A stretch of 64,000 nt of DNA from Candidatus Fermentibacteraceae bacterium (GCA_016744855.1 JADGDO010000004.1:1-64000), one strand, 5' to 3'; positions 16,509 through 25,081 are shown, counted from the first letter of the stretch. Notes: generated by a model from the sequence alone, not told the origin. Program-made: numbers and translations.

Positions 16509-16868
16509 ATGAAAATAGCAGTACCAAGTCCAGGTAATACCCTTGAGTCTGATGTGGACAGCAGGTTTGGAAGAGCAGCCGGATTTGTTGTTTACAACAC
16601 AGAGGATGAAACCTTTGTAGTTACAGACAACAATCAGAATTTGAACGCAGCCCAGGGGGCAGGGATTCAGGCAGCTCAGAATGTTGCTCTGACAGGGGCA
16701 GACGTGGTTATTGCTCCCAGTTTTGGTCCCAAAGCTTTTCGGGTACTCAAGGCTGCCGGTTTGAAAACATTTCTCTGTTCCGGTGGAACTGTAAAACAAA
16801 CAATCGAAGATTACATTGCCGGTAAACTCAGCGAGTCTGATGCTGCAAATGTGGAAGGTCACTGGTAA
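16509..16868 (+). CDS. NifX/NifB-family metal-cofactor protein
   Basis: 119 residues, full length for the family. MKIAVPSPGNTLESDVDSRF opens the fold; GADVVIAPSFGPKAFRVLKA and the KQTIEDYIAGKL helix complete it. Predicted to bind or carry a metal-sulfur cluster (in ORP, a Mo-Cu cluster is held by non-covalent contacts). It is the second of three NifX-like genes here and the stop is one base before the next ATG, so translational coupling is likely. Confidence 0.88.
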   Translation: MKIAVPSPGNTLESDVDSRFGRAAGFVVYNTEDETFVVTDNNQNLNAAQGAGIQAAQNVALTGADVVIAPSFGPKAFRVLKAAGLKTFLCSGGTVKQTIEDYIAGKLSESDAANVEGHW

Positions 16869-16869
16869 A

Positions 16870-17718
16870 ATGAGAATTGCTGTAGCATCCGGTAAGGGAG
16901 GTACAGGAAAGACCACTGTTGCGGTTGCCCTCAGCTTGGCAGCTTCTGAACCTGTTCTTTATGCAGACTGCGACGTTGAAGAACCGAATGGAAGTATTTT
17001 TCTGAGACCGGAGAATGAAAGAACAGAAGAAGTACTTGTGGAAATACCAGAGATCGATGAGGCTGTATGCACTTCCTGCGCTGCATGCGCACGATTCTGT
17101 CAATTCAACGCGCTCGTTTCTCTTGGTACACCTCCCCTTGTTTTTCCTGAGCTGTGTCACAGTTGTGGAGGTTGCAGGATTGTTTGCCCGAGTGGTGCTA
17201 TTTCCTGGAAAAATGTTTCAATCGGTGAGATTGCAATAGGTAAGAGCGATAGGGGAAGAATCTCGGTAGTACAGGGTAAACTGAATGTCGGAAGTTCTCT
17301 TGCCCCACCCGTTATAAGGCAGGTAAAGACACACATTCCGGAAGATAGTCTGTGTGTCCTTGACTGTCCTCCCGGAACCGCATGCCCGGTTATCGAGTCA
17401 CTGAACGGAGCTGATTATGTTCTTCTTGTAACAGAGCCCACTCCTTTCGGATTACATGATTTGAAACTTGCCGTTGATACCGTTCGTGAGCTCTCTTTGC
17501 CGTTCTCGGTAGTTATTAACCGATGTGATGAAGGTAATGATGGTGTGGAGAATTACTGTGCCGGGGAAAGAATACACATCATTGCAAGAATTCCTCACAA
17601 GCGTTCTATGGCTGAAGCCTATTCACGGGGTGGAAATCTGTTTGATGCCATTCCAGAGATGCGTGATCTGTTCAGGGATATTCCCCGAATGATTGAAAGG
17701 GGGATTGCTGTAGAATGA
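16870..17718 (+). CDS. ParA/MinD-type ATPase with inserted 2[4Fe-4S] ferredoxin domain
   Basis: 282 residues from ATG 16870 (family N terminus MRIAVASGKGGTGKTTVAV with the deviant Walker A). Residues ~60-115 carry two Cys clusters, CTSCAACARFCQF and CHSCGGCRIVCPS, of the bacterial ferredoxin type. The Walker B region is CVLDCPPGTACPV and the specificity strand VVINRCDEG. Such ATPases are paired in the Desulfovibrio ORP operons and in other anaerobes. They are thought to load or move metal clusters, or to act like MinD in positioning. It overlaps its paralogue downstream by 4 bases (ATGA). Confidence 0.9.
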   Translation: MRIAVASGKGGTGKTTVAVALSLAASEPVLYADCDVEEPNGSIFLRPENERTEEVLVEIPEIDEAVCTSCAACARFCQFNALVSLGTPPLVFPELCHSCGGCRIVCPSGAISWKNVSIGEIAIGKSDRGRISVVQGKLNVGSSLAPPVIRQVKTHIPEDSLCVLDCPPGTACPVIESLNGADYVLLVTEPTPFGLHDLKLAVDTVRELSLPFSVVINRCDEGNDGVENYCAGERIHIIARIPHKRSMAEAYSRGGNLFDAIPEMRDLFRDIPRMIERGIAVE

Positions 17719-18587
17719 AAGAAATAGTTGTTATAAGTGGCAAAGGTGGAACAGGTAAAACCAGTATCACCGGTTGTTTTGCAGCTCTGGCAGAGAATGC
17801 TGTTCTTGCAGATTGCGATGTTGATGCTGCAGATCTGCATATGCTTCTTGCTCCGGAGGTAATAAAGAAAACAGACTTTATTAGTGGTCACGAGGCAGTG
17901 GTAAGGGAAGATGATTGTACAAGTTGTGGTATCTGCATGGAGAAATGCAAATTTGGTGCTATTGAAGTGAATTCGGAAGGCAAGTACCGTGTGGATCCAT
18001 TCGGCTGTGAAGGTTGCATGGTTTGTGTTGAGGTCTGTCCGGTAAAAGCTATTGATTTCCCACCAAATCACTGTGGAGAATGGTATTTTTCGCATACCAG
18101 ATTTGGTCCTATGGTTCACGCTAAACTTGGGGTTGCCCAGGAAAACTCCGGTAAACTTGTTAGCACAGTAAGACGAGAAGCAACATTGAAGGCGAAGGAA
18201 TTGGGGAGAGATCTGCTAATTGTAGATGGTCCTCCCGGAATAGGTTGCCCTGTTATCGCATCTATTACAGGAGCTACTCTGCTTGTTGTTGTTACTGAAC
18301 CTACAATTTCCGGGAAACACGACATGAAAAGGGTTCTGGAGCTGGCAAACCACTTTTCAATACCCGCATATGTCATTGTTAACAAATGGGACATCAATCC
18401 CGGTATGACGGGAGAAATAGAGGCAGATGTTGTAAATGCAGGTGCCCATCCAATTGGAAGAATTCCTTATGATAGAGCTTTCACCGTTTCACAGATAAAC
18501 GGCAGGACGCTGGTTGAAGAAACAACCGGTGCAGTTGTTGAAAACATAACTACTATTTGGGAGAGTGTATGCCAGAAACTGAAGTAA
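17715..18587 (+). CDS. ParA/MinD-type ATPase with inserted 2[4Fe-4S] ferredoxin domain (second copy)
   Basis: 290 residues. Walker A is VISGKGGTGKTS. Ferredoxin clusters are CTSCGICMEKCKF and CEGCMVCVEVCPVKA (~residues 63-110). Walker B is LLIVDGPPGIGCPV, and VIVNKWDINPG gives base contacts. It differs clearly from the upstream copy, so this is an old pair that probably forms a heterodimer. The 3' end overlaps the Mrp gene by 19 bases. Confidence 0.9.
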   Translation: MKEIVVISGKGGTGKTSITGCFAALAENAVLADCDVDAADLHMLLAPEVIKKTDFISGHEAVVREDDCTSCGICMEKCKFGAIEVNSEGKYRVDPFGCEGCMVCVEVCPVKAIDFPPNHCGEWYFSHTRFGPMVHAKLGVAQENSGKLVSTVRREATLKAKELGRDLLIVDGPPGIGCPVIASITGATLLVVVTEPTISGKHDMKRVLELANHFSIPAYVIVNKWDINPGMTGEIEADVVNAGAHPIGRIPYDRAFTVSQINGRTLVEETTGAVVENITTIWESVCQKLK

Positions 18588-19477
18588 AAGAAGAACAGGC
18601 ATGTGGTGGGAACTGTGATTCATGCGCAGTGAATTCATGTGATGCCAGCGAGCAGAAACCAGGAGAAACCGCTGAAGCATATGCAAATCGTCAGTTGCTC
18701 ACAAAGAGAATGCTTGGCATAAAGCACAAAATAGTTGTTCTTTCCGGAAAGGGTGGTGTTGGTAAAAGCACTATTGCTGTTAACCTTGCCATTTCACTTT
18801 CTCTTGCAGGAAAGAAAGTCGGACTGCTTGACGTGGATATTCACGGTCCATCAATTCCAACAATGCTTCATCTTGAAGGCGCGAGGGCGGATTCTGATGG
18901 AGAGAATATTCTTCCACTGAAAATGGGAGGCCTGAAAGTAATGTCTGTCGGTTTTCTTCTTGAGAACAGAGACAGTGCCATTATCTGGAGGGGACCTATG
19001 AAAATGGGTGTCATCGAGCAGCTGCTGAGAGATGTAAAATGGGGAGACCTGGATTACCTGATTATTGATTCACCTCCTGGAACCGGTGACGAACCTCTTT
19101 CTGTTGTGCAATTGATCGGAGATTTGGATGGGGCTGTCATGGTTACAACGCCTCAGGCTGTTGCGGCTGCTGATGTGCGAAAATCACTTGATTTCTGCCG
19201 CCAGTTGAAGCTAAAGGTTCTTGGAATTGTTGAGAATATGAGTGGTTTTGTCTGCCCTGATTGCGGTAAAGAGACTGAGATATTCAGTGGTAATAATGGA
19301 GAATTAATGGCAAATGAAGCTGGTGTTCCCTTCCTGGGTAAGATACCCATTGACCCGGCTGTTGGTGCTTCCTGTGACTCTGGAGCTCCTTTTGTTTATC
19401 ACTACAGTAAAACAGAAACAGCAAAGCGTTTCGAAAATGTAATTAATAAGATTCTTCAGATTGAAGAAGAGAAGTAG
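18569..19477 (+). CDS. mrp: Mrp/NBP35-family Fe-S carrier P-loop ATPase
   Basis: 302 residues from ATG 18569. The N terminus has a Cys group, CGGNCDSCAVNSC, as in eukaryotic NBP35 and Desulfovibrio MrpORP. Walker A is VVLSGKGGVGKST, the switch region has LLDVDIHGPSIP, Walker B is YLIIDSPPGTGDE, and the bridging Fe-S motif is CPDCGKET (~residues 228-235). These proteins carry a labile [4Fe-4S] cluster at the dimer interface. In Desulfovibrio the Mrp of the ORP operon is fused to a NifX-like domain; here that domain is the separate next gene, 8 bases downstream. Confidence 0.93.
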   Translation: MPETEVKEEQACGGNCDSCAVNSCDASEQKPGETAEAYANRQLLTKRMLGIKHKIVVLSGKGGVGKSTIAVNLAISLSLAGKKVGLLDVDIHGPSIPTMLHLEGARADSDGENILPLKMGGLKVMSVGFLLENRDSAIIWRGPMKMGVIEQLLRDVKWGDLDYLIIDSPPGTGDEPLSVVQLIGDLDGAVMVTTPQAVAAADVRKSLDFCRQLKLKVLGIVENMSGFVCPDCGKETEIFSGNNGELMANEAGVPFLGKIPIDPAVGASCDSGAPFVYHYSKTETAKRFENVINKILQIEEEK

Positions 19478-19485
19478 GGAGAGAT

Positions 19486-19818
19486 ATGCGTATAGCAATA
19501 CCAATGGCGAATGGTGCCCTCTGCATGCACTTCGGACACTGTAGCACTTTTGCACTCGTTGATGTTGTAGACAATAAAGTAACCACGACCTCAGAGGTTG
19601 TACCACCACCACACGAGCCCGGTCTGCTTCCACCATGGCTTGCAGAGCAGGGAGCAACCATGATTATTGCAGGTGGTATGGGCTCAAGAGCACAGAACCT
19701 GTTCACTCAGAATGGTATTGATGTTGTTACAGGAGCTTCAGGTACGGGAGCAAAAGAGATAGTTGAAAACTATCTTGCCGGTACTCTTGTTGCCGGAGAG
19801 AATGCGTGTGACCACTAG
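19486..19818 (+). CDS. NifX/NifB-family metal-cofactor protein
   Basis: 110 residues. MRIAIPMANGALCMHFGHCS has the Cys-x-His and His-x-Cys pattern of the version with metal-binding residues near the N terminus. A His/Pro-rich loop (PPPHEPGLLPPWL) follows, and GATMIIAGGMGSRAQNLF completes the fold. The variant with CMHFGHC is common in proteins beside Mrp and in MrpORP C-terminal domains. Last gene of the operon; a strong hairpin terminator follows within 17 bases. Confidence 0.88.
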   Translation: MRIAIPMANGALCMHFGHCSTFALVDVVDNKVTTTSEVVPPPHEPGLLPPWLAEQGATMIIAGGMGSRAQNLFTQNGIDVVTGASGTGAKEIVENYLAGTLVAGENACDH

Positions 19819-19834
19819 GTAATTTTGGTAAAAG

Positions 19835-19864
19835 AAAAGGGCGGCTCAAATGAGCCGCCCTTTT
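19835..19864. terminator. Bidirectional intrinsic terminator
   Basis: GGGCGGCTCA-AA-TGAGCCGCCC, a perfect 10-base stem, flanked by AAAA on the left and TTTT on the right. It works in both directions and separates the ORP-like operon from the convergent RRM gene. Confidence 0.9.
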
Positions 19865-19881
19865 ACTATTATCAACAAGAC

Positions 19882-20142
19882 TTAGTAGCGTCTTGGTCTC
19901 TCTTCGCGAGGCTTAGCTTCGTTGATCTTAAGAGCTCTTCCGTCAAGCTCTACACCGTCGCCCTGAGCGATAGCGTTCTTTGCGGCCTCTTCAGGCATTT
20001 CAACAAAACCGAATCCACGGCTGCGACCGGTTTCTCTGTCGGTGATAACTCTAGCGTCAGTTACGTCGCCATAGCTTTCGAAAAAAGTTCTAAGTGAGTC
20101 ATCATCAACGCCCCAAGAGAGGTTTCCTACGTACAGGTTCAT
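19882..20142 (-). CDS. RRM-domain RNA-binding protein
   Basis: 86 residues, a single RNA recognition motif: RNP2 is LYVGNLSW (residues 3-10) and RNP1 is RGFGFVEM (~42-49). A short basic tail EERPRRY follows. These small RRM proteins in bacteria and cyanobacteria (Rbp type) bind RNA and are often cold- or stress-induced. It is a tandem duplicate of the gene at 20347-20607 (the two differ at only about 12 positions). Each copy has its own promoter and leader. SD is GAAAGGGA before ATACTA-ATG. Confidence 0.92.
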   Translation of the reverse strand: MNLYVGNLSWGVDDDSLRTFFESYGDVTDARVITDRETGRSRGFGFVEMPEEAAKNAIAQGDGVELDGRALKINEAKPREERPRRY

Positions 20143-20240
20143 TAGTATCCCTTTCGTACTTATGCCATCTTAAAATTAACCGAATCTTCGCGACGACACA
20201 AAAGAAGCCCGGCCGTATTCCATCTTTGGAATATTAACGG
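20143..20240 (-). promoter_or_regulatory. Conserved mRNA leader of first RRM gene
   Basis: The ~95-base leader shares long blocks with the leader of the sister gene: GCCGGGCTTCTTT, then GTGTCG, GAAGATTCGGTTAATTTT, and GAAAGGGATACTA before the ATG. The parts between these blocks differ. Such selective conservation next to a duplicated RNA-binding protein suggests autoregulation or a cold-responsive leader. Confidence 0.5.
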
Positions 20241-20269
20241 TAATATGCACAAAAATTTTGGATTGTAAA
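20241..20269 (-). promoter_or_regulatory. Promoter of first RRM gene
   Basis: On the minus strand TTTACA-N17-ATATTA, followed by a G/C-rich leader. The same spacing and hexamers recur before the sister gene, although the spacers differ. Confidence 0.55.
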
Positions 20270-20300
20270 TAGCAACCCATTAAAGTGGTGTTTGGGGTAC

Positions 20301-20332
20301 AAAAAAATGGGTGACTCACCTGTGCCACCCAT
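20301..20332 (-). terminator. Intrinsic terminator of second RRM gene
   Basis: On the minus strand a 7-base stem ATGGGTG/CACCCAT with a 12-base loop, followed by TTTTTTT. It lies 14 bases after the stop codon of the gene at 20347-20607. Confidence 0.8.
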
Positions 20333-20346
20333 TGTACTTGATAAGA

Positions 20347-20607
20347 TTAGTAGCGTCTTGGTCTTTCTTCACGAGGCTTGGCTTCATTTATCCTGAGAGC
20401 TCTTCCGTCAAGCTCAACCCCGTCACCCTCAGCAATTGCTTTCTTAGCAGCTTCATCTGGCATTTCAACAAAACCGAATCCACGGCTGCGACCGGTCTCT
20501 CTGTCTGTGATTACTCTCGCATCTGTAACTTCGCCATACTTCGCAAAGAAGTTTTTGAGAGAGTCATCATCGACGCCCCATGAGAGGTTTCCAACGTACA
20601 GGTTCAT
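20347..20607 (-). CDS. RRM-domain RNA-binding protein (tandem paralogue)
   Basis: 86 residues from the ATG at 20607, the same start as in the sister gene; an in-frame ATG 30 bases upstream falls in the conserved leader. RNP2 is LYVGNLSW and RNP1 RGFGFVEM. The tail KPREERPRRY is identical to that of the neighbour. Substitutions are mainly in the loop SLKNFFAKYGEVT versus SLRTFFESYGDVT. The pair probably came from one duplication that included promoter and leader. Confidence 0.92.
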   Translation of the reverse strand: MNLYVGNLSWGVDDDSLKNFFAKYGEVTDARVITDRETGRSRGFGFVEMPDEAAKKAIAEGDGVELDGRALRINEAKPREERPRRY

Positions 20608-20704
20608 TAGTATCCCTTTCATCCTGTGTCTTCTCAAAAATTAACCGAATCTTCGTATCGACACCAAAGAAGCCCGGCTGTACCCCACCATTGAGATACT
20701 TTAG
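20608..20704 (-). promoter_or_regulatory. Conserved mRNA leader of second RRM gene
   Basis: Contains the same blocks as the leader at 20143-20240 in the same order: GCCGGGCTTCTTT, GTGTCG, GAAGATTCGGTTAATTTT, and a GAAAGGGATACTA translation start. It points to a shared regulatory RNA element. Confidence 0.5.
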
Positions 20705-20733
20705 TAATATGCACTTCTGTTATAGAAAGTAAA
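20705..20733 (-). promoter_or_regulatory. Promoter of second RRM gene
   Basis: On the minus strand TTTACT-N17-ATATTA, matching the promoter of the sister gene in hexamers and spacing. Confidence 0.55.
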
Positions 20734-21051
20734 GCCCTGTTGAACATGCTAATTAAGGTTGCAGGACTCCTATTTATGGCCAGTAGCGCAGTTCATGCCG
20801 TCCTCATTCAGAGACCTTTTGAGGAGAGCTTTTTTGAAGATCCCTCCAGTAAGTTGCATAGTGAATGAAAAACATGCAATATTTCAGCCTGTCTTACCCC
20901 TAGCTTTTTCTTTTGCTATTGTGGTATACAGAGTTAAGTGTGTTGCCTGTTTTGTTGCAGGCCTTGCTTTTTGGGATGAGTCGAATAATTTTCAGAGCCG
21001 TTTTTACAGTCTGTAATAGCATTTCCTGGCATTTCTTGATTGGTATTTATA
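20734..21051. other. Intergenic region with no gene seen
   Basis: About 320 bases between the RRM promoter and the beta-propeller gene. Plus-strand open frames here have no SD, no family resemblance and odd composition. I see no RNA gene or repeat. Confidence 0.4.
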
Positions 21052-21825
21052 ATGATCCAAGTTTTATTAGCAACTATCTCATTTATTACCGGACTGAGCA
21101 GTCCTGATGGTCTCTGCTCTATCGGAAATGATATTTACCTATCTGAAGAAACAGCAGGTAGAATTCTACTGGTTTCGTCTGATGGGACAATTGCAGTAAT
21201 AGCTGAAGGTTTGCACTCTCCAGAGGGGATTTTTGCTACTGTTGAGGGTCGAATACTAGTTGTTGAAGATACAGAATTGGGCCGGTTGATCGAAATTGCT
21301 GATGGTGTTCCTATAACTCTTGCAAGTGATCTTTGTTTTCCCGAGGGTGTTACTGTTGATAATCAGGGAGTTATCTGGTTTACTACCGGCGGCATCGAAG
21401 GGGGGGAATTATTCACTTCTCTGTGGAGAATGTCAGAAGACATACCGGAACTGGTTTATTCTTTACCTTCAGCTTTTAGTTTCTCCGATCTTGAGGCATC
21501 GGTAGACGGAATGATCTACATTTGCAGCGAGTCATCCGGTATTTTCGGGAATGTCTCTCTCTTCCGATTTGACCCCATTGATGGTGAAATGATGCCTTTT
21601 GTTACCGGTATCCCTTATTGCGAAGGAATTGGAATGACTGATGGAGACTTCCCTCTCTATCTTACAGAGGAAACTGGAGCTCTATACAGCGTGGATTCCA
21701 CTGGATCACATTCTCTCGTGATAGATAATCTTCACTCTATAGAGGACGTGGTGGTTGTTAATAATCACATTTACGTTTCTGAAGATGGAACAGGATCTCT
21801 TCTGAGGTTAGATCTTAATGAATAA
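21052..21825 (+). CDS. SMP-30/NHL-like beta-propeller protein
   Basis: 257 residues. The ATG at 21052 gives a short hydrophobic N terminus (MIQVLLATISFITG) that may be a signal peptide; no clear SD is present. The rest consists of repeated strands with SPDGL, SPEGIF, FPEGVTVDNQGVIWFTT and YCEGIGMT at regular intervals, the pattern of six-bladed propellers of the SMP-30/gluconolactonase/NHL type. Enzymatic activity cannot be assigned. It overlaps the MATE transporter by 8 bases, so the two are co-translated and may be linked in export of a compound. Confidence 0.7.
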   Translation: MIQVLLATISFITGLSSPDGLCSIGNDIYLSEETAGRILLVSSDGTIAVIAEGLHSPEGIFATVEGRILVVEDTELGRLIEIADGVPITLASDLCFPEGVTVDNQGVIWFTTGGIEGGELFTSLWRMSEDIPELVYSLPSAFSFSDLEASVDGMIYICSESSGIFGNVSLFRFDPIDGEMMPFVTGIPYCEGIGMTDGDFPLYLTEETGALYSVDSTGSHSLVIDNLHSIEDVVVVNNHIYVSEDGTGSLLRLDLNE

Positions 21826-23209
21826 ATATTCTCCAGACTCCTATAGAGGAATCATAGCTATTTCACTTCCGATTATTGCCGGGATGGCTGGTCGGACAAT
21901 AATGATGTTCTGCGACCGGTTGTTCCTTGCTCAGCACAGTCAACTTGAACTGCAGGCAGCACTTCCTGCAGGAGTTCTCAGTTTTGCTCTTTTGTGTGTT
22001 CTCTTCGGAACTGTCAGCTATTCAAGTACATTTGTTTCCCAGTTTTTTGGCGCAGGAGACAGGGAAGGTTGTTCAAAATCTCTTGCACAGGGTCTTTTTC
22101 TAACAATGTTTTCTATCCCTATTCTTGCAGCAATCACTATTCCAGGCAGCATGCTTTTAAACTTGTCCGGGCATTCTCCTGACGTTTTAGCTCTTGAACA
22201 GACTTATTTCAAGATTCTTATGCTCTCCGCTTCAGGTCCCGTCTTTACAGCTGCAGCATCAGCTTTCTGGAATGGCAGAGGTAAAACTGTACCTGCCATG
22301 GTTGCTGTTTTGATAGGTGCAGGTGTAAACATCATTCTCGATTACCTGATGATATTCGGCAAACTGGGTTTCCCTGAAATGGGTATCAAGGGTGCGGCAA
22401 TTGCTACTGCAATTTCCTCTTTCATTCCTGGAACCATACTTACTGTTGCCGCTTTCACCGGTAGAACGGCCCGTAGTTACAAAACACGTGAGAATTTCAA
22501 GTTTTCATGGCCGTTAACTTCTAGAATACTAAAATTTGGGATTCCATCCGGTATGCAGATATTCCTGGATGTTGCCAGCTTCACAATATTTATCTTCATA
22601 GCAGGCAGGCTTGGTGTTGTAGATTTTACTGCTAACAATCTTGCTTTCAGTGTTAACAACCTTGCTTTCAACCCGCTACTGGGTTTCGGATTCGCCACAA
22701 CAGTTATTGTTGGCAGGTGTATTGGAATGGGAAGTACGGATATGGCTGTAAGAGCTACCTGGCGCTCTCTGCTTCTTGCTTTGTGCTACTTCATTCCTCT
22801 TGCTGCAACCTTTGTTCTGTTTCCTGGCTTCTACACAAAGCTTTTCTTTAGTCCTGATTCCAGTTGTTCCATCGAAGAACTCTCTTCTACAGCGGGAAAA
22901 CTTCTGACTATTGTTGCAGCATGGGGAGTTTTTGATGCAGCCAGCCTTGTTTTTGGCGGAGCCCTCAGAGGAGCCGGTGACACAAAATATGTTGTCTGGG
23001 TCTCGGGTCTCTTGGCGTGGTTGTGCTGGATTCCGGGTGTTCTGTACCTTTATGCAGTCCGTCACTCGGGCATAGTAACCCTCTGGCTTTTCACGAGTCT
23101 GTATGTCGGAATTCTGGGTGTGTTCTTCTTTCTGAGGTTCAGAAGCGGCAAATGGAAACACATAGATCTCCTGGGAACTGAATCAGAGTCTGCTTCTCCT
23201 TCCCAGTAG
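21818..23209 (+). CDS. MATE-family multidrug/toxin efflux transporter
   Basis: 463 residues with 12 hydrophobic helices in two halves. Family marks: SLPIIAGMAGRTIMMFCDR at the N terminus, FVSQFFGAGDREGCSKSL after helix 2, and GGALRGAGDTKYVVW in the second half (the G-x-LRGxGDT motif). Na+- or H+-coupled export of cationic compounds is the usual role. It is the second gene of a two-gene unit with the propeller protein. Confidence 0.93.
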   Translation: MNKYSPDSYRGIIAISLPIIAGMAGRTIMMFCDRLFLAQHSQLELQAALPAGVLSFALLCVLFGTVSYSSTFVSQFFGAGDREGCSKSLAQGLFLTMFSIPILAAITIPGSMLLNLSGHSPDVLALEQTYFKILMLSASGPVFTAAASAFWNGRGKTVPAMVAVLIGAGVNIILDYLMIFGKLGFPEMGIKGAAIATAISSFIPGTILTVAAFTGRTARSYKTRENFKFSWPLTSRILKFGIPSGMQIFLDVASFTIFIFIAGRLGVVDFTANNLAFSVNNLAFNPLLGFGFATTVIVGRCIGMGSTDMAVRATWRSLLLALCYFIPLAATFVLFPGFYTKLFFSPDSSCSIEELSSTAGKLLTIVAAWGVFDAASLVFGGALRGAGDTKYVVWVSGLLAWLCWIPGVLYLYAVRHSGIVTLWLFTSLYVGILGVFFFLRFRSGKWKHIDLLGTESESASPSQ

Positions 23210-23266
23210 GAGAGGGTTGTTTTCAATCACTGCAGTGGAGATGTTTCTTCCTGAAGGAGGATTCAT

Positions 23267-25072
23267 ATGCTTGTTTCAGGTTTTTTAATCTTTTCTCTGC
23301 TGGCCGGTCCACTATCGCCAGTCTCTACAGAACTAACAGAATATCCATCGGTTCATGATGAAGCAACAAGACAGCACTATATGCACCAGACGGCTGATGT
23401 TCGAGTAATAGATAACAGTGGTGATGCTGAGCTTTCCTCGACCGTATTCGGATTTCTACCTTACTGGGTAAACCAGGCTTGGCTCCATTATGATCTACTA
23501 ACAGTCCTTGCAGTGTTCAGCGTCGACATGGGATCATCAGGGACGATAACAAATGCTCATGGATTTCCTTCAACTTTTGCTTCAGCAATGGATCAGGCGC
23601 ATGCTAACGGTTCTACTGTGGTTGTAACTGTAACCAATTTCACAGGTTCATCTATCCATTCAATTTTGACAACAAACAGGGCTGCAGCTCTATCCACAAT
23701 TATCAATCTTGTAGGAAATACAGTGGTGGACGGTGTGTGTATTGATTTCGAAAATGTCCAGTCCGGCGACTCTGACAGTCTTGTTACATTTATGGAAGAC
23801 CTGAGGATGGCAATGCCTGATGCTCACATCTCTATTTGTACTCCAGTTGTAGACTGGGGTGGAGCATTTGATTACGATGGACTCGCAGAATCTTGCGATG
23901 CTCTGATGATGATGTGTTATGCTTTTGCAGGTTCCTGGAGCACTGTCGCCGGTCCAAATGCTCCATTATCAGGCTGGGGAAGTTCTCCGGAGTCTTCCAG
24001 TAACATGGCTTGGGCTCTCTGTGACTATGTGCTCTATGCTCCGGATGTACACGAAAAGCTTGTGGTTGGCCTTCCATATTACGGCCATCAATGGGAGACT
24101 GACGGATCATCATCTCATTCGCCTGGAACTAATTGCAGCACACAATTCTACACAACACTCGCAGACAGGTCTGAGTTGTACGGACCGTTATGGGATGACG
24201 AGTCACTCACTCCCTGGTACAGATTTAACTCCGGAGGCTGGAATCAAGGGTGGTACGATGACGAGGAATCCCTTGCCCTGAAGTACGAAATTCTTACTAT
24301 GGCAGGAATTCAGGGAGCTGGTATCTGGGCCCTGGGATACGATGGCTCGCGTACCGAGTTGTGGGAGCAGCTCGAGGAGTCCTTTGGAGAAGCCCCTGTT
24401 AACGATATGATGACAGATAATCTTGAGGATTGTTTTCAGTTGCATGGCCCTTCTTCATATTGGCATCCTTACACCGAAGATGGGCAGTATCACACCTTTT
24501 TCTTCACCGGATCGATTGCTGCTGCACCTGACGTTAACTGGGTGGAGTGGAATTTTCACCTCCCAGACAGCCTTGCCAGTTATTCTCTTGAGGTATACAT
24601 CCCACCGACCGGTACAGCTTCAGTTACTTATCACATTCTTCATGGGTCTTCCGAAGACAGTGTTACTGTGGAACAGTCTGCATTTCCTGGGCAGTGGGTT
24701 TCTCTTGGTGGCCCCTATAATGCATCAGCCGGCCTCTCTGTCAGGGCTGGCGATTTTACAGGTACAGCGGGGGAGAGAATCGTAATGGATGCTGTTCGTT
24801 TTACACAGAGCACAGGCATAGCAGAGGATAGTGAGCATCTACCTCCAGCTTTCACCTTGTCCGCTAGTCCAGCAGCTTCTTTCAGTCTCTGCTCTCCTGA
24901 AGGGGGATTATTGACAATTCGGGATATTGCTGGCAGAACATTGGTACAGAACAACATGGAGCCAGGTGTGACATGGACATGGAACAGCAGGGCACCCTCG
25001 GGTGTATATTTCATTGGAATTGAGACCCCTAACAGATTTTCCTCAAGACAAGTTGTTCTTGTCAGAGAATGA
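23267..25072 (+). CDS. Secreted GH18-like glycoside hydrolase with C-terminal sorting-type domain
   Basis: 601 residues after a GAAGGAGG SD. Signal peptide ~1-22. A GH18 TIM barrel (~50-370) resembles the YaaH/SleL spore-lytic and chitinase group: GFLPYWVNQ opens it, the catalytic motif is DGVCIDFEN (Glu as acid), and GLPYYGHQWET and GIWALGYDG close it. A beta-sandwich follows (~395-505). The last ~75 residues (SPEGGLLTIRDIAGRTLVQ, then APSGVYFIGIE) form a FlgD-like/type IX-like C-terminal domain. It probably cleaves peptidoglycan or chitin-like glycans outside the cell. The downstream broken gene begins 9 bases later. Confidence 0.85.
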   Translation: MLVSGFLIFSLLAGPLSPVSTELTEYPSVHDEATRQHYMHQTADVRVIDNSGDAELSSTVFGFLPYWVNQAWLHYDLLTVLAVFSVDMGSSGTITNAHGFPSTFASAMDQAHANGSTVVVTVTNFTGSSIHSILTTNRAAALSTIINLVGNTVVDGVCIDFENVQSGDSDSLVTFMEDLRMAMPDAHISICTPVVDWGGAFDYDGLAESCDALMMMCYAFAGSWSTVAGPNAPLSGWGSSPESSSNMAWALCDYVLYAPDVHEKLVVGLPYYGHQWETDGSSSHSPGTNCSTQFYTTLADRSELYGPLWDDESLTPWYRFNSGGWNQGWYDDEESLALKYEILTMAGIQGAGIWALGYDGSRTELWEQLEESFGEAPVNDMMTDNLEDCFQLHGPSSYWHPYTEDGQYHTFFFTGSIAAAPDVNWVEWNFHLPDSLASYSLEVYIPPTGTASVTYHILHGSSEDSVTVEQSAFPGQWVSLGGPYNASAGLSVRAGDFTGTAGERIVMDAVRFTQSTGIAEDSEHLPPAFTLSASPAASFSLCSPEGGLLTIRDIAGRTLVQNNMEPGVTWTWNSRAPSGVYFIGIETPNRFSSRQVVLVRE

Positions 25073-25081
25073 AAGGTTGCT

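Noticed and set aside
20759..21107. Plus-strand frames before the beta-propeller gene
   Set aside because: No start signals, no homology and unusual composition.
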